Made by a program: the position numbers and the translations under genes
Virus record (IMG/VR): IMGVR_UViG_3300030117_004654
Coordinates: 9,373 to 73,372 of that record
Length of the DNA: 64,000 bases
Direction: 5' to 3' (one strand)
Source of the DNA: a virus
The notes under the pieces: generated by a model
Told to the model about the DNA's origin: nothing
The model's database searches: none
The model's input: the letters and a program-made list of their open reading frames with translations, nothing else
In this document: positions 15,724 through 25,458 of the stretch, in pieces
Position numbering within the stretch: the stretch's first letter is position 1
Layout: every line of letters starts with the position of its first letter

Positions 15724-17112
15724 TTATTCCTCCTTAACAATTGCTTCTAAATCATCCATAACTCCCATTTTACAATTATCATGTAACTTAGCAACAGTTT
15801 CAAAATCAATATTATATTTAGTAAAATCATAACCCACATGGTCTTTATGATTTTCATATTTCATAAGTTTAAAAATTTCATCACAACGAGTTTTATACCA
15901 ATCAGCCTTTTTATGTGATTTTTTCATACGAATTAATTCTAAAAGCAAATCAGCATTTTTACCTTTCATTCTAAAATGAGGGCGGCATTTAGTAAGTAGT
16001 TCCGTAACATCAGACTGTGAATAAAAATTTAAACGATTAACAGGTCTAGTATTTTGTGGAGATTTTTGGTCAAGATGTAATTTACCAATACCTAATTCTT
16101 TTTGAATTTGGACCATAAATGCTTTACCTCTATCACCCGTTGCTACCAACCCTACTCTTGGGTTATAATTTTTATCAATTGTAATATAACCATCAGAGTC
16201 AATAAAGGATGCCGTATAAGCATAAAGGTCTTTTTTAATATCATCTGTTAATTTATAGTAAGCACCATTAACATTTGTTACCCCAAGTTTATTAATTGAC
16301 TTTGAAATAATTTGAGGAGATGCTCTTTTAAATAATTTAGACGGCATTCTTTCATGTAATTCTCTAGCAGAAATCCCCGGATTATCACATATTGATTTTA
16401 AAATGAAATCTTGCATTTGTTCTTTAATATCCTTGCGAACAGATTGATGATTTATTTGTTTTAGAAACTTTCTAAATTCTGATTTCGCGTGTCTCATTTG
16501 TTTAGATAAAGTAGCATATTCAGCCGAATACCCACAATTTTTTTGTTCTAATTCGGCTTCCCAGAATTTGCAAAGAATATCTACTAATTCCATTCTTTGT
16601 TCATATTTCTTAATTGAATGAATTTTCTTTAAATCCTTTTCATTATAATTCATTTTACGAAGAGGGGCTTCATATTTAGATAACCAATAAATACTCTTAA
16701 TGCAATTATCTAAATGGTTTGAATATGCCTTAATTAAAGAATCAATACTATTAGTTAATTTGATTTTATTTTCTCCCTTAAGAGTTCTTCTATATTTTCT
16801 AAGACTCTTAATTACTGAAGGTATATCTTTTTCACCAACCATGTATTCTTTTGGAAAAGTTTCTACCATTTTTTTAGTATCTGATAAAGACATACTATAC
16901 TTAGATGACATTAATTTAATTGTGTCATATTCATCCGCAATAGGAGAAGAACGTAATGAGTTTCTAATTTCATCATTTAATCTTTCTCTAATTTGCATTT
17001 CTTGAGTTTCATTTTCTTCTAAATCAGAAGCAGCATTAAGTTGAGCATTTGCTCTTTCTCTTAATTCTTTTGAATCAGGCTGTTCTTTAGAAATTAAGTC
17101 CAAGTATTCCAC
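15724..17112 (-). CDS. LAGLIDADG-domain protein with winged helix, between terminase and portal
   Basis: 462 residues. The N-terminal 230 residues are helical and highly charged. Residues 235-288 look like a winged-helix domain (LKSICDNPGISARELHERMP). Residues 296-400 contain a LAGLIDADG-like motif, YTASFIDSDGYITI, and a second half KGKNADLLLELIRMKKSH. The conserved acidic residue Asp305 or Asp307 may be catalytic. The gene overlaps the terminase 3' end by 26 bases, as if a homing endonuclease gene had been inserted and fused to a host-virus gene. The terminase itself is intact. It could instead be a non-nuclease DNA-binding protein. Confidence 0.65.
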   Translation of the reverse strand: MEYLDLISKEQPDSKELRERANAQLNAASDLEENETQEMQIRERLNDEIRNSLRSSPIADEYDTIKLMSSKYSMSLSDTKKMVETFPKEYMVGEKDIPSVIKSLRKYRRTLKGENKIKLTNSIDSLIKAYSNHLDNCIKSIYWLSKYEAPLRKMNYNEKDLKKIHSIKKYEQRMELVDILCKFWEAELEQKNCGYSAEYATLSKQMRHAKSEFRKFLKQINHQSVRKDIKEQMQDFILKSICDNPGISARELHERMPSKLFKRASPQIISKSINKLGVTNVNGAYYKLTDDIKKDLYAYTASFIDSDGYITIDKNYNPRVGLVATGDRGKAFMVQIQKELGIGKLHLDQKSPQNTRPVNRLNFYSQSDVTELLTKCRPHFRMKGKNADLLLELIRMKKSHKKADWYKTRCDEIFKLMKYENHKDHVGYDFTKYNIDFETVAKLHDNCKMGVMDDLEAIVKEE

Positions 17113-18529
17113 CTCCCATATAATTCATTTCTGGTTCATTACTACCGAAAACATCCAAATCATCTAATAATACAAAATTGTCAATTGATTGGTGAGTTGC
17201 TGCATTTGCGAGGGCAAGCCCCATAACTAAATCGTCGTGCGCCCCTACGCCTTCAAACCTTCCGCTATCGGTTATGGCAAACATTGATAATTCCTCTAAA
17301 ATTGTATCTGTAACCCTTCTTGACTCTTCATTACCTCTAGGGAAAACTATCTTATGATTCTCAATATTCATCTGTAAACTCAAAATAATCTCTTCTTTCT
17401 TTTTTCGAGTAGTAGTAAAGTCATGCACATTAAGGTCTGTTTCATTACGTAGTTCTTGAGTAAAAGATTTAGCAAAAGTATTTGTTTCTAAAAAGATAGA
17501 TTCCGGTCTAAATAATTGCCCTACTAATTTAAGTTTATTGATATTTTCTCTAAATTCAACATTCTTTGAACGGTCAACAAACACCACTCTTTTATTTTTA
17601 TTCTCATCTACTTCTAAAACTATAATAACATTGTAGTCACCATCAGTTGAAATAGCGGGGTCTACACCGACAAAGTATTTATATCCCTGTTCCTTTCTTT
17701 CTCTCATTCTAAGAATTTCTTTTTTACCTAATTCTTTACAAGCAGTTAAATGTTCAGGATTAAATAAAGAGGTTCCCGTTGAAATTGGAATACACATATA
17801 TTCTCTTGTAAACTTAAGTGAGCCAACTTCAGCCTTTCTTTGCATTAGTGCATCATAATCCCATCTTTCTGGCCAAAGGGGTTCATTCAATTGATTAAGA
17901 CAAGGGTATTTTCTAACTGTATAAGCATCATTCTCTTCGAGTTCTGAGAAAATATCAGTATATGTAAATGGTGTACCAATCATTCTTAATGATGCAGTAT
18001 GGTGAAGAGTCGGAATCATGTCACCAAAGAACCAATCTGTAACTTTCTTAATAGCAGCCAAACTAAACTCTTTTAGAGGGTCGTCAATAATAATTTGTTG
18101 AGGGTGCAAACCACGAATCTGAGAACCAACTGAACGTTCAAGAATTGAATTGCCATTAGTGAGAGTAATGTTACCAACTGCCCATCCTCTACTCGGTCTA
18201 AAATGTTTTAATGCTGGTTTGTTAAACAGTCTATCAATATCTCTCATGTGAACCATAGTCTGCTTATGGTTAGATGAAATGTATAGCATTTGATATGGTG
18301 GAGGCTGAAAGCAAAGATTCCAAACAACCCAAGAATGCATAAATACAGATTTTCCGTGGTCACGACTACAAATAATTACAGTTCTAGTTGTATCATGCAT
18401 TAACTCTAACCATTCTTCATGGAAAGCAGTAAAATCATACCCTAAAACATTTTGAAAAAAATATGGAAATGATGTTTTGGAAATCTCCATATCCATTTCG
18501 GATGCAAAATCTAGAGTATCAATTTCCAT
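17087..18529 (-). CDS. terminase large subunit
   Basis: 480 residues, full length. The ATPase domain has Walker A SRDHGKS (55-61), Walker B IIIDD (146-150, with Asp where Glu is usual) and a coupling-like IGTPFTY motif. The RNase H-like nuclease domain shows VGVDPAISTDGDYNVI, the central FLETN acidic residue and the terminal HDDLVMGLALA. It pumps DNA into the prohead and cuts concatemers. It has no WxDILK tag, consistent with being released after packaging. The terminase small subunit candidate lies 10 kb upstream (28428-29090), an unusual separation. Confidence 0.92.
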   Translation of the reverse strand: MEIDTLDFASEMDMEISKTSFPYFFQNVLGYDFTAFHEEWLELMHDTTRTVIICSRDHGKSVFMHSWVVWNLCFQPPPYQMLYISSNHKQTMVHMRDIDRLFNKPALKHFRPSRGWAVGNITLTNGNSILERSVGSQIRGLHPQQIIIDDPLKEFSLAAIKKVTDWFFGDMIPTLHHTASLRMIGTPFTYTDIFSELEENDAYTVRKYPCLNQLNEPLWPERWDYDALMQRKAEVGSLKFTREYMCIPISTGTSLFNPEHLTACKELGKKEILRMRERKEQGYKYFVGVDPAISTDGDYNVIIVLEVDENKNKRVVFVDRSKNVEFRENINKLKLVGQLFRPESIFLETNTFAKSFTQELRNETDLNVHDFTTTRKKKEEIILSLQMNIENHKIVFPRGNEESRRVTDTILEELSMFAITDSGRFEGVGAHDDLVMGLALANAATHQSIDNFVLLDDLDVFGSNEPEMNYMGGGILGLNF

Positions 18530-18530
18530 A

Positions 18531-19169
18531 TCATTTACCTCCGGGCGGTTTTTGTTCTAAAGAGTAAATAAACTTTCTGTGCTTTTGTCCATATCGAGCA
18601 AGCATTTGTTTTGCTGATTGTGGAAATTTATCTTTATTCCAATCTTTTAATTCTTTTCTTGCAAGCAATTCTAATCTAGTTAACTTATTTTTTTGTCTAT
18701 GAGTTTTTGCCCAACGATTAACATAATTGATAAGTCTAGCAATTTTAGCGGGCATTTCTTTATGTGTTAATTCTTGACTAAGGCCTAGAATATAAGCGAA
18801 CTTATTAAAATCTTGCTTTATTGTGTCTGGATGTTCAAGAAATTCTTTTAATGCAACATAAGGATTTTCAGGAAACATTCCCATATAAGCCACATATTCT
18901 TTCTTTCTATTAGGATGCCAATAAAACTCTTCATCGGCTGCGTCGTGGGCTGCATGAGTTGATTCGTGCATAATCACTCTTTTAACATATTCCATTAATT
19001 CCTTTTCAGTTGGTTCTCTACCCAATTTAGTTTTTACAAAATCATAAATCTTTTTATGATTAATTTGGATATTACTAAATTCTGGCATATTACCCCAAGA
19101 TTCATAATGACCTAATCCTTTAGGTTCATCACTAAAGTCAATATCAACCTTAAGAATATCCCACCACAT
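18531..19169 (-). CDS. WxDILK-tagged HExxH metalloprotease-like protein
   Basis: 212 residues, starting M-W-W-D-I-L-K-V. Residues 60-80 carry MHESTHAAHDAADEE: a zinc-binding HExxH (His68, Glu69, His72) in an appropriate helix (ELMEYVKRVIMHESTHAAHD). A third ligand may be among the acidic residues that follow. The remaining two thirds are helical and end basic (YGQKHRKFIYSLEQ). It lies directly upstream of the terminase gene in the transcript. The tag suggests packaging within the head and delivery to the host or processing in the capsid; both are inference. Confidence 0.7.
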   Translation of the reverse strand: MWWDILKVDIDFSDEPKGLGHYESWGNMPEFSNIQINHKKIYDFVKTKLGREPTEKELMEYVKRVIMHESTHAAHDAADEEFYWHPNRKKEYVAYMGMFPENPYVALKEFLEHPDTIKQDFNKFAYILGLSQELTHKEMPAKIARLINYVNRWAKTHRQKNKLTRLELLARKELKDWNKDKFPQSAKQMLARYGQKHRKFIYSLEQKPPGGK

Positions 19170-19181
19170 AATTATATCCCC

Positions 19182-19718
19182 TTATATCGAAGCCCCTGCT
19201 CTACTTTCTACTAGGAAAATCTCATCTGATTCTATACCGTATTTTTTACCATCTATTGCGGGAGTTTCTTTATCTAATATAACCTGCTCAAAGTCAACGT
19301 ATCTTTCTTCAGGCTTCCAATCCATATCAAGTTCTATCAATTCTCTCTTCTTTTCTTCAGGTGTTTGGTTCTCTAAAAACTCTAATGGGTCACGGATATA
19401 TTTTACACTACCAAATGAACTTAATATTTTACCGTTGTAATTTTCTTTGAACCATTCTATTAATGTTTTAAGATTTTTAGCATAAATAGTTTTACCTACA
19501 CCAACCACAACACCGGTTTTATACCCATCGTAATCGGAATTACTGTAATCAAATTGACTAGAATCAAATGTAACATATTGTCCAGCAGGAACATATGTAA
19601 ATTTCATTCCATATTCTTCTTCTTTTATTTTAATAACTTTATGATTAGGTATAAGAATTCGTTTTTTGGGTTCAGGGTCTTGTCCCCCTCTTCTTCTTTT
19701 CAAAATATCAAACCACAT
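19182..19718 (-). CDS. WxDILK-tagged hypothetical protein
   Basis: 178 residues, starting M-W-F-D-I-L-K-R-R-R. An alpha/beta domain follows: AGQYVTFDSSQFDYSNSDYDG, GVVVGVGKTIYAKNLKTLIEW and ERYVDFEQVIL look like strands around helices. The overlap with 19718-20083 is a single base. No recognisable motif for catalysis. Function unknown. Confidence 0.65.
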   Translation of the reverse strand: MWFDILKRRRGGQDPEPKKRILIPNHKVIKIKEEEYGMKFTYVPAGQYVTFDSSQFDYSNSDYDGYKTGVVVGVGKTIYAKNLKTLIEWFKENYNGKILSSFGSVKYIRDPLEFLENQTPEEKKRELIELDMDWKPEERYVDFEQVILDKETPAIDGKKYGIESDEIFLVESRAGASI

Positions 19719-20083
19719 TATTCATCACCATATGTATATTCATACCAATCCCAATGAACCATATCAAGTAATTCTTCAAAATCTGCCGCTATCTTATCCC
19801 ATTCAACATCTGCTAAAGCATGAGTTTGAGTAAACTCTTCAAGCATTAATTGGTAAGTCAAGCCCATATGAGGCGAATTTAGAATATTATGTAAATTCTT
19901 GGCTAACCACATTTCAGTTTGTTCAGGTGTTATGTTTTTTTCATTAGGATGTGGGTATTCCGGCGAGTCAGGGTCTAAAGCAATTGATAAAAGATGTTTT
20001 GCCATCTCCCCATCTTCAACAAATATCTTACTATACATAGCCTGAGTAGCAGCGTTGCCTGTTTTTAATATATTAAACCACAT
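19718..20083 (-). CDS. WxDILK-tagged hypothetical protein
   Basis: 121 residues from the ATG at 20083, which puts the tag M-W-F-N-I-L-K-T at the N-terminus; an upstream in-frame ATG would bury it. Acidic and helical (YSKIFVEDGEMAKHLLSIA, AWLAKNLHNIL-like segment, DFEELLDMVHWDWYEY). It lies two bases from the gene at 20085-20690. Function unknown. Confidence 0.65.
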   Translation of the reverse strand: MWFNILKTGNAATQAMYSKIFVEDGEMAKHLLSIALDPDSPEYPHPNEKNITPEQTEMWLAKNLHNILNSPHMGLTYQLMLEEFTQTHALADVEWDKIAADFEELLDMVHWDWYEYTYGDE

Positions 20084-20084
20084 A

Positions 20085-20690
20085 TTATTCACCAACAGGT
20101 TCGTAATCAATCAATAATGCTCTCCAAGTTTTCTCAAAACTATCACTATATTTCTTTACTGCCCATGCTGCATTAGGGTCATTTTCATATCTATTTTTAA
20201 ACCATTGAATGGTTTTTTCTGGTATACCCGGAAATTGTTCTAAAGCCTTTTCTGAAGGATTAATAATCCAATTAAATCTACCTCTTTGCATATTTAAATA
20301 TTTTCCGAGTGGAGTCGCTTTTGGCTTCAATCCTGCAATTTTAGGAACAACTATATTAGCATCTCTAGTATCTGCTAATCTAGAATAAACACCTCTAACC
20401 CCATTTGTTGTTCGATATTTAGGTATAACATAAGCATCACCAAAGAAAGCATAATCTCCTGCTAATTGATACCCAATAAAACCGACAGGTTTTCCTTTAT
20501 CTTCAACATTAAAGTTATCATCATTATGAATTGCAACAATATATCTATTAATAGGATACATTTCAGATAATTCTGGATTTCTGGGGTCTAATTTTTTACC
20601 CCAAGATTCCTGCCAACGAGAAGCGATAGTACTTTTATCAGAATTTTGAAATCGAATCTCTAATTCGTGCATTTGATTTTCTTCAGTCAT
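20085..20690 (-). CDS. GNAT-like acetyltransferase domain protein
   Basis: 201 residues. The segment RYIVAIHNDDNF, KGKPVGFIGYQL, YAFFGDAYVIPKYRTTNGVRG and VYSRLADTRD follows the GNAT order of strands 2-4 and the acetyl-CoA-binding loop (R/K-x-x-G-x-R/G). The C-terminal half ends with FEKTWRALLIDYEP, typical of a last strand. The WxDILK tag is absent. It could modify a host or viral protein or be a structural domain in a virion protein. Overlap of four bases with the large upstream gene. Confidence 0.6.
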   Translation of the reverse strand: MTEENQMHELEIRFQNSDKSTIASRWQESWGKKLDPRNPELSEMYPINRYIVAIHNDDNFNVEDKGKPVGFIGYQLAGDYAFFGDAYVIPKYRTTNGVRGVYSRLADTRDANIVVPKIAGLKPKATPLGKYLNMQRGRFNWIINPSEKALEQFPGIPEKTIQWFKNRYENDPNAAWAVKKYSDSFEKTWRALLIDYEPVGE

Positions 20691-23176
20691 CTACACAACC
20701 CCTTAATCTTATAAATGATTTCTCCGCTAAGACCATAATTAGAAGAAAGATTTTGCATAGAGTCATGAGATTTAACTATTGAATCAATTTCAATTGTAGT
20801 AACTTCGACCTTATCTTCTTTATGAATTCTATTTATTAGATAATCCATATCAGAAATATCATCAGTAAATAACTCACCATAATAAATTTTTAATCCAGCC
20901 GATTTTCTGATAACATCATAAGCATTCATAATAGCATCATTGATTTCATCAGACTTTCTAACAGAAGGACTACTGACCTCTAAAAATTTATTAACAAGTT
21001 CTTGTAATTTTTTACCACTAATCTCTCTAAACTTTTGTTCCTTTCTTAAAATTTGATTCATTTGTTCAGAAGAGAGTAATGTACGAAGTCTAGTAATAGG
21101 TTTCCTAGAATCTAATTTATCATACTCACTTAAGTTCTTACCCATAAAATTAATGGTACTAAGGTCAACATCAGGATAATTTCTTGTAGCAATAGTTGAA
21201 GCATAGTCAGCCGCCCAATTTCTATTATCTTCTTCAAATTTTTCAGGTAATAATTCATCTAATATTTCAACAATATCTTCTAACGCTTGAATAAATATCG
21301 GCCAACTTTCTTCTCCACCCTTTCTAATAGTTTCAAAGAAATTAATAAGTTCTTGCAAATCAGTAATAGTAATATTTTCAGCATATCCATCCAAGATTTC
21401 TTGTTCTGCCTTAACCTCATCAGTTTGTGAAAAATTCATTTTAAGATTTCTAAAATCATAATTTCTAACATCTTCTGCAAAATCAGGTTTCTCATCTTCA
21501 GCAAACATATTAGAAGTTAATGGACCGAAATAATATTTATCCATAGATTCTATCAAATTTTTAATAGCAGTATTAAATGTTTCTTCATCAAACTTTCTCT
21601 TAATTGATGGTCTAAATGGTTGCGCTCTATCCATTCTCATTCCTGTTTTTGGAGGCGTTTTCTTACCTGCTTGTAATGGTGGTGCGCCGCTTCCACTCAT
21701 AACATCACTAACACTTTGAGAAACCATAAATTGACCCTTACTTTCAATTAAAACATCATTAAGGAAAGCAAAGAAATCTTCAGCACTTTGATTTAAATTA
21801 GCATAATCCTGTTGTTTTATGGTTCCATCTTCACCTTCCATTAATTCAACTAACCAATCAGTGTAAGGAAGATAAACCGAATCATATTCGCTTTCAGCAG
21901 ATGTTTCCATAATTTGTTCCCAAATATTCATTGCGTTTTTATATTCAGAATCTGTTGATTTTTCATAAGCATATTGTAAAAATTCTTTCATGTATTCTTT
22001 GAAGAAATCTGACTCATCAAATGCAATAGGGATAGATATGTCATCAAATAATTGAGCCTCAATAATGTAATATAAAATAGGGTCAACCTTTTTATTTTTA
22101 GTTAACAAATCAGTTTCTTCTAACGCAAGTTCACTCATTTGGCCTCTAACTTTACCTAATTTTTCTTTCCAATCTCTAGCAGTTCTTCCAAAAATATCTT
22201 CCATATCTGAACTAGAAATTGCTTTTGGTGCATCCCGTATAACAACAGATTCTCCAACAACAGGCTCATTAATTCTTTGTCCCTGTTCAGTATTAGGTCC
22301 GGGCCTTTGTAATTGAGTTAAATAATTTTTTGCTTCGTTTCTTGCACCTTCTTCATATTCTTTAAGATTCATACCAAGAGGTAATTTACCACCTAACATT
22401 TCCATTACTTTTAATAGACGCAATTGTTCTTTTTCTAATTTAATTCTAGGTGATTTAACATTAATTACATATTTAGGCAATTCTGGAATAGTTAACCCAT
22501 GTTCCTCATTTGACCAAAAATCAGTATTTTTTAATTCTTTTGTAAATTGTTTCCAAGAGGTTTCTAACGCAGACCATTCATCATTAACCTTATCCCAAAA
22601 AGTGTAGATAGTATCTCTATCTTTAGATAATGTTATATCAACATCATTAATTTCATCTAGCATACCATCAATAGTTAGTGTAACTTTCTTTAATTTAGAA
22701 GGGTCAGGCATATTTGCTACATCTGCTGATAATTTAATCATTACTTGTTGTAATTGGGAAACACCTTCCATGCCCTGCTTTGATAACAATTGCTCAACAA
22801 TTTCTAATTGTCCTAATAATTCTTCTAAATCGTCATCATCCTTAATGTATGTAAAATTGGGAGTAACCTTATTGACATTAAAGTTAGAAATTAAATTATT
22901 GTATTTCAAGTTACCTGAACCATATTTAATGTTCTTAAAATACTGTTTATCAATTTTATCAATTTGAGCAGGAGGGAAATACTGTGGCCCAGCGTCAGCA
23001 GACTTATCTCCTTCAGAAATAATTTCATCTAAATATTCATCAAAATCTAAACCTTCTGCTTCAATTGCATCTTCATAATCATCTTGGAAATCATCAGACC
23101 AACGAGATACTTTATTTTGTATTTTGGCTTGTTTATAAGCCTCTATAAATTCTTGTTTTCTTTCTTCAAAACTCAT
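20687..23176 (-). CDS. large helical virion-block protein
   Basis: 829 residues from the ATG at 23176, chosen for spacing to GGAGG; an ATG at 23182 is too close. The sequence is helical and acidic. Conserved-looking local segments include SRWSDDFQDDYEDAIEAEG near the start and an Asp/Glu-rich central part with Pro linkers (GAPPLQAGKKTPPKTG). The KVSRWSDDF segment resembles the SRWQESWGKK of the neighbouring GNAT-like protein. No tag at its N-terminus. It may be a large core or injected protein; family unknown. Confidence 0.62.
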   Translation of the reverse strand: MSFEERKQEFIEAYKQAKIQNKVSRWSDDFQDDYEDAIEAEGLDFDEYLDEIISEGDKSADAGPQYFPPAQIDKIDKQYFKNIKYGSGNLKYNNLISNFNVNKVTPNFTYIKDDDDLEELLGQLEIVEQLLSKQGMEGVSQLQQVMIKLSADVANMPDPSKLKKVTLTIDGMLDEINDVDITLSKDRDTIYTFWDKVNDEWSALETSWKQFTKELKNTDFWSNEEHGLTIPELPKYVINVKSPRIKLEKEQLRLLKVMEMLGGKLPLGMNLKEYEEGARNEAKNYLTQLQRPGPNTEQGQRINEPVVGESVVIRDAPKAISSSDMEDIFGRTARDWKEKLGKVRGQMSELALEETDLLTKNKKVDPILYYIIEAQLFDDISIPIAFDESDFFKEYMKEFLQYAYEKSTDSEYKNAMNIWEQIMETSAESEYDSVYLPYTDWLVELMEGEDGTIKQQDYANLNQSAEDFFAFLNDVLIESKGQFMVSQSVSDVMSGSGAPPLQAGKKTPPKTGMRMDRAQPFRPSIKRKFDEETFNTAIKNLIESMDKYYFGPLTSNMFAEDEKPDFAEDVRNYDFRNLKMNFSQTDEVKAEQEILDGYAENITITDLQELINFFETIRKGGEESWPIFIQALEDIVEILDELLPEKFEEDNRNWAADYASTIATRNYPDVDLSTINFMGKNLSEYDKLDSRKPITRLRTLLSSEQMNQILRKEQKFREISGKKLQELVNKFLEVSSPSVRKSDEINDAIMNAYDVIRKSAGLKIYYGELFTDDISDMDYLINRIHKEDKVEVTTIEIDSIVKSHDSMQNLSSNYGLSGEIIYKIKGLCR

Positions 23177-23178
23177 AT

Positions 23179-25458
23179 TCATTCCTCCGTTAAGAACCCT
23201 TCCTTGACTAAATCATCTAATAATTCAGGATATGTAGAATTTATTGCATCCATTTGATTATTTTTAATTTTCTCTAATCTTTTTTTAACAAGCCCTTTTA
23301 TTCCATCTCTAATATTTTCCAAAGCCGTTTGCAAAGTTTTAGAAAAATCATCAACATCACTATCTAATTCTCCATCTAAAATATTTCTTAGTCTTTCTTT
23401 TTCTGGAATCTTTTCTTGATACTTATCATTTAATGTATGAAGAAGTGGTCTTAAAACTTTTTGGTCAGCAACTTCTTTTTCAACCTTTCCTAAAAAATCT
23501 ATCACAGATATAAAATTAGAATTAGATAATTTTAGTTTTTCTTCCGGAGAAGAAGTAATTATTCCATTTGGACCTGTTAAATCTGAGGATGTATAATACA
23601 CATCGAATAAAGTGTATGCTATTGTTTTTTCTAGAGGAGAACCACTTTTAAGTTTATTTGCATCCTTAAATGTGCCTTCTTCTATATTACCAACAAGACC
23701 TTGAAGGTGAAACTCTTTAGTTAAATGCCTATTATCAGGATTACGTCTAAAGGTTCTAAACCTACTTCTTAACGCCCTCCAATTACTAGGTGGATTATCT
23801 AAATATAGATAGTTATGTAACTCTCTAACTATTTCCGAATATTTATCCGAACCTTCAGGTAATTTATACAACCCAACGACCTGTTTTGCACCGCCCTCTT
23901 TGGTCTGTGTGGGGGATTTTTCGCCACCGACCACCCCGAAACCACTGTTCTGACGGCCCTGTTTTTTTGAAATGAAATCAGAACGTTCTTCAGGAGAATA
24001 AGCGCGTAAAAACGCATCTACAAGTTTTTTATTATCGCCTTGAGGGTTCGCTTCTTGAAGTGCCGAGGCCAATAGGTCAATAAAATCAACGAAATCTTTA
24101 GTAACTGAATTTCTAATTCTAGAAATCTTATCCTTCATACTTTGAACATATTTATCTCTAGACTCATTATAGATATTTTTATCTGGACTATTTAATTGAG
24201 CATTAAGAATAGTTTTATATTGTTTTTCATCTAAGTTATCTCTACCAAGTATTGTTAGAATACCGTCATCATCTTTATTACCGGTATTATATTTATTCCA
24301 AGATTGATTAACATAATCTTCTTTTACTGCATCTTCTCGTATAACAATACTAGATAATTCTGAAAACCATTCATTAGCAAGAGTATTTTCTACTTCAGTA
24401 TTTTGTTTCATAATTCCTTCTAGTAGAGGATTTAGCCACATCCTTTGATTTTTTTCCTGTTTACCTTTTAAGAATTTATTTAGACCTAATCCCACCTTTA
24501 AATATCCTCTAATGGGATTGCCTCTAATTTTCTTTTTAGTTGCAAATTTTCTAAGATAAGTTAATGCTTCTCGTGGTGTAATATCATTAACTTGGTATTT
24601 TTTGATTTCTACATCTTGCTTAAGATGGCCAAAGAAAGCCTTAAGTTTTGGAGTATCTTCTGGAACATATTGAATAAGAGTTTGTACTGTTTCATCACCA
24701 AGAGAACTTATTAGTAATACTTTATCTCTTCTTTTTGGTTGTAAACTTTTATAATTTTTAGCCATTAAAGTTTCAATTTCATCCCAATCTGGAGTTTGAT
24801 TTGCCTTCAATGTTTCTGCCGCATCTTTGAGTAAATCTACTAATTGAGCATGGGCTAATTTTTGAGTTTGTGGTGGAGAACTCCTACCACCATGAGTTGA
24901 ATCATGTTCTTTGAACTTCTCCATCAATGGTTGTAATTTAACATAATTCTCTTTAACTAAATTTCTATTTTCTTTAAATTCGGCCCTATCAGTTTTTCTC
25001 TCAGAAAATGGAATTAAATCTTTTGCCGCAGAATTTTCATTCCATTCAAAGAATTTTTTATAAGTAATAGTTGGCTGCATAAATCCAGCAAAAGCATACT
25101 TATCAAATGTTTTTTCAAACAATTGTAGTTGTAAATCAAATGATATATCTGTAAGAAGTTTCCTCCACTTAGAATTATTTCTTCCGGGCAATTGTAATTT
25201 AGTAACAGATTTTTCTGACTTAAGCATCTTGTTTTCTTTAGTCATCTCGTCTAACCAATCTCTTGCATACTTAACAAAAAAATCTACTTCCTTTTCAGAA
25301 TGCATTTTAATTAATTCTAGAATATAACTATTAATAAGATTATACCAATTAGGGTTTATTTTTTTAGCCTTACGCCAAATTTCAGGGGCGGCATCATAAA
25401 CCTCTTTCAATTTAGAAAGATTAGTTTTTTCTACCTTTAGAATATTTGCCCAATTCAT
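23179..25458 (-). CDS. WxDILK-tagged very large helical protein
   Basis: 759 residues, starting M-N-W-A-N-I-L-K-V-E-K. Helical almost throughout, with many Lys/Glu pairs and a Gly/Thr/Gln linker at about 510-540 (FGVVGGEKSPTQTKEGGAKQ). The linker DNA is visibly richer in G+C than its surroundings, which may mark an inserted or fast-evolving piece. Its size class and neighbours (829 and 663 residues) recall large internal or ejection proteins of other head-tailed viruses, which is an analogy only. Confidence 0.65.
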   Translation of the reverse strand: MNWANILKVEKTNLSKLKEVYDAAPEIWRKAKKINPNWYNLINSYILELIKMHSEKEVDFFVKYARDWLDEMTKENKMLKSEKSVTKLQLPGRNNSKWRKLLTDISFDLQLQLFEKTFDKYAFAGFMQPTITYKKFFEWNENSAAKDLIPFSERKTDRAEFKENRNLVKENYVKLQPLMEKFKEHDSTHGGRSSPPQTQKLAHAQLVDLLKDAAETLKANQTPDWDEIETLMAKNYKSLQPKRRDKVLLISSLGDETVQTLIQYVPEDTPKLKAFFGHLKQDVEIKKYQVNDITPREALTYLRKFATKKKIRGNPIRGYLKVGLGLNKFLKGKQEKNQRMWLNPLLEGIMKQNTEVENTLANEWFSELSSIVIREDAVKEDYVNQSWNKYNTGNKDDDGILTILGRDNLDEKQYKTILNAQLNSPDKNIYNESRDKYVQSMKDKISRIRNSVTKDFVDFIDLLASALQEANPQGDNKKLVDAFLRAYSPEERSDFISKKQGRQNSGFGVVGGEKSPTQTKEGGAKQVVGLYKLPEGSDKYSEIVRELHNYLYLDNPPSNWRALRSRFRTFRRNPDNRHLTKEFHLQGLVGNIEEGTFKDANKLKSGSPLEKTIAYTLFDVYYTSSDLTGPNGIITSSPEEKLKLSNSNFISVIDFLGKVEKEVADQKVLRPLLHTLNDKYQEKIPEKERLRNILDGELDSDVDDFSKTLQTALENIRDGIKGLVKKRLEKIKNNQMDAINSTYPELLDDLVKEGFLTEE

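Noticed and set aside
15724-18529. Intein in the terminase gene
   Set aside because: The terminase ATPase and nuclease motifs are complete and uninterrupted; the LAGLIDADG domain is in a separate overlapping gene.
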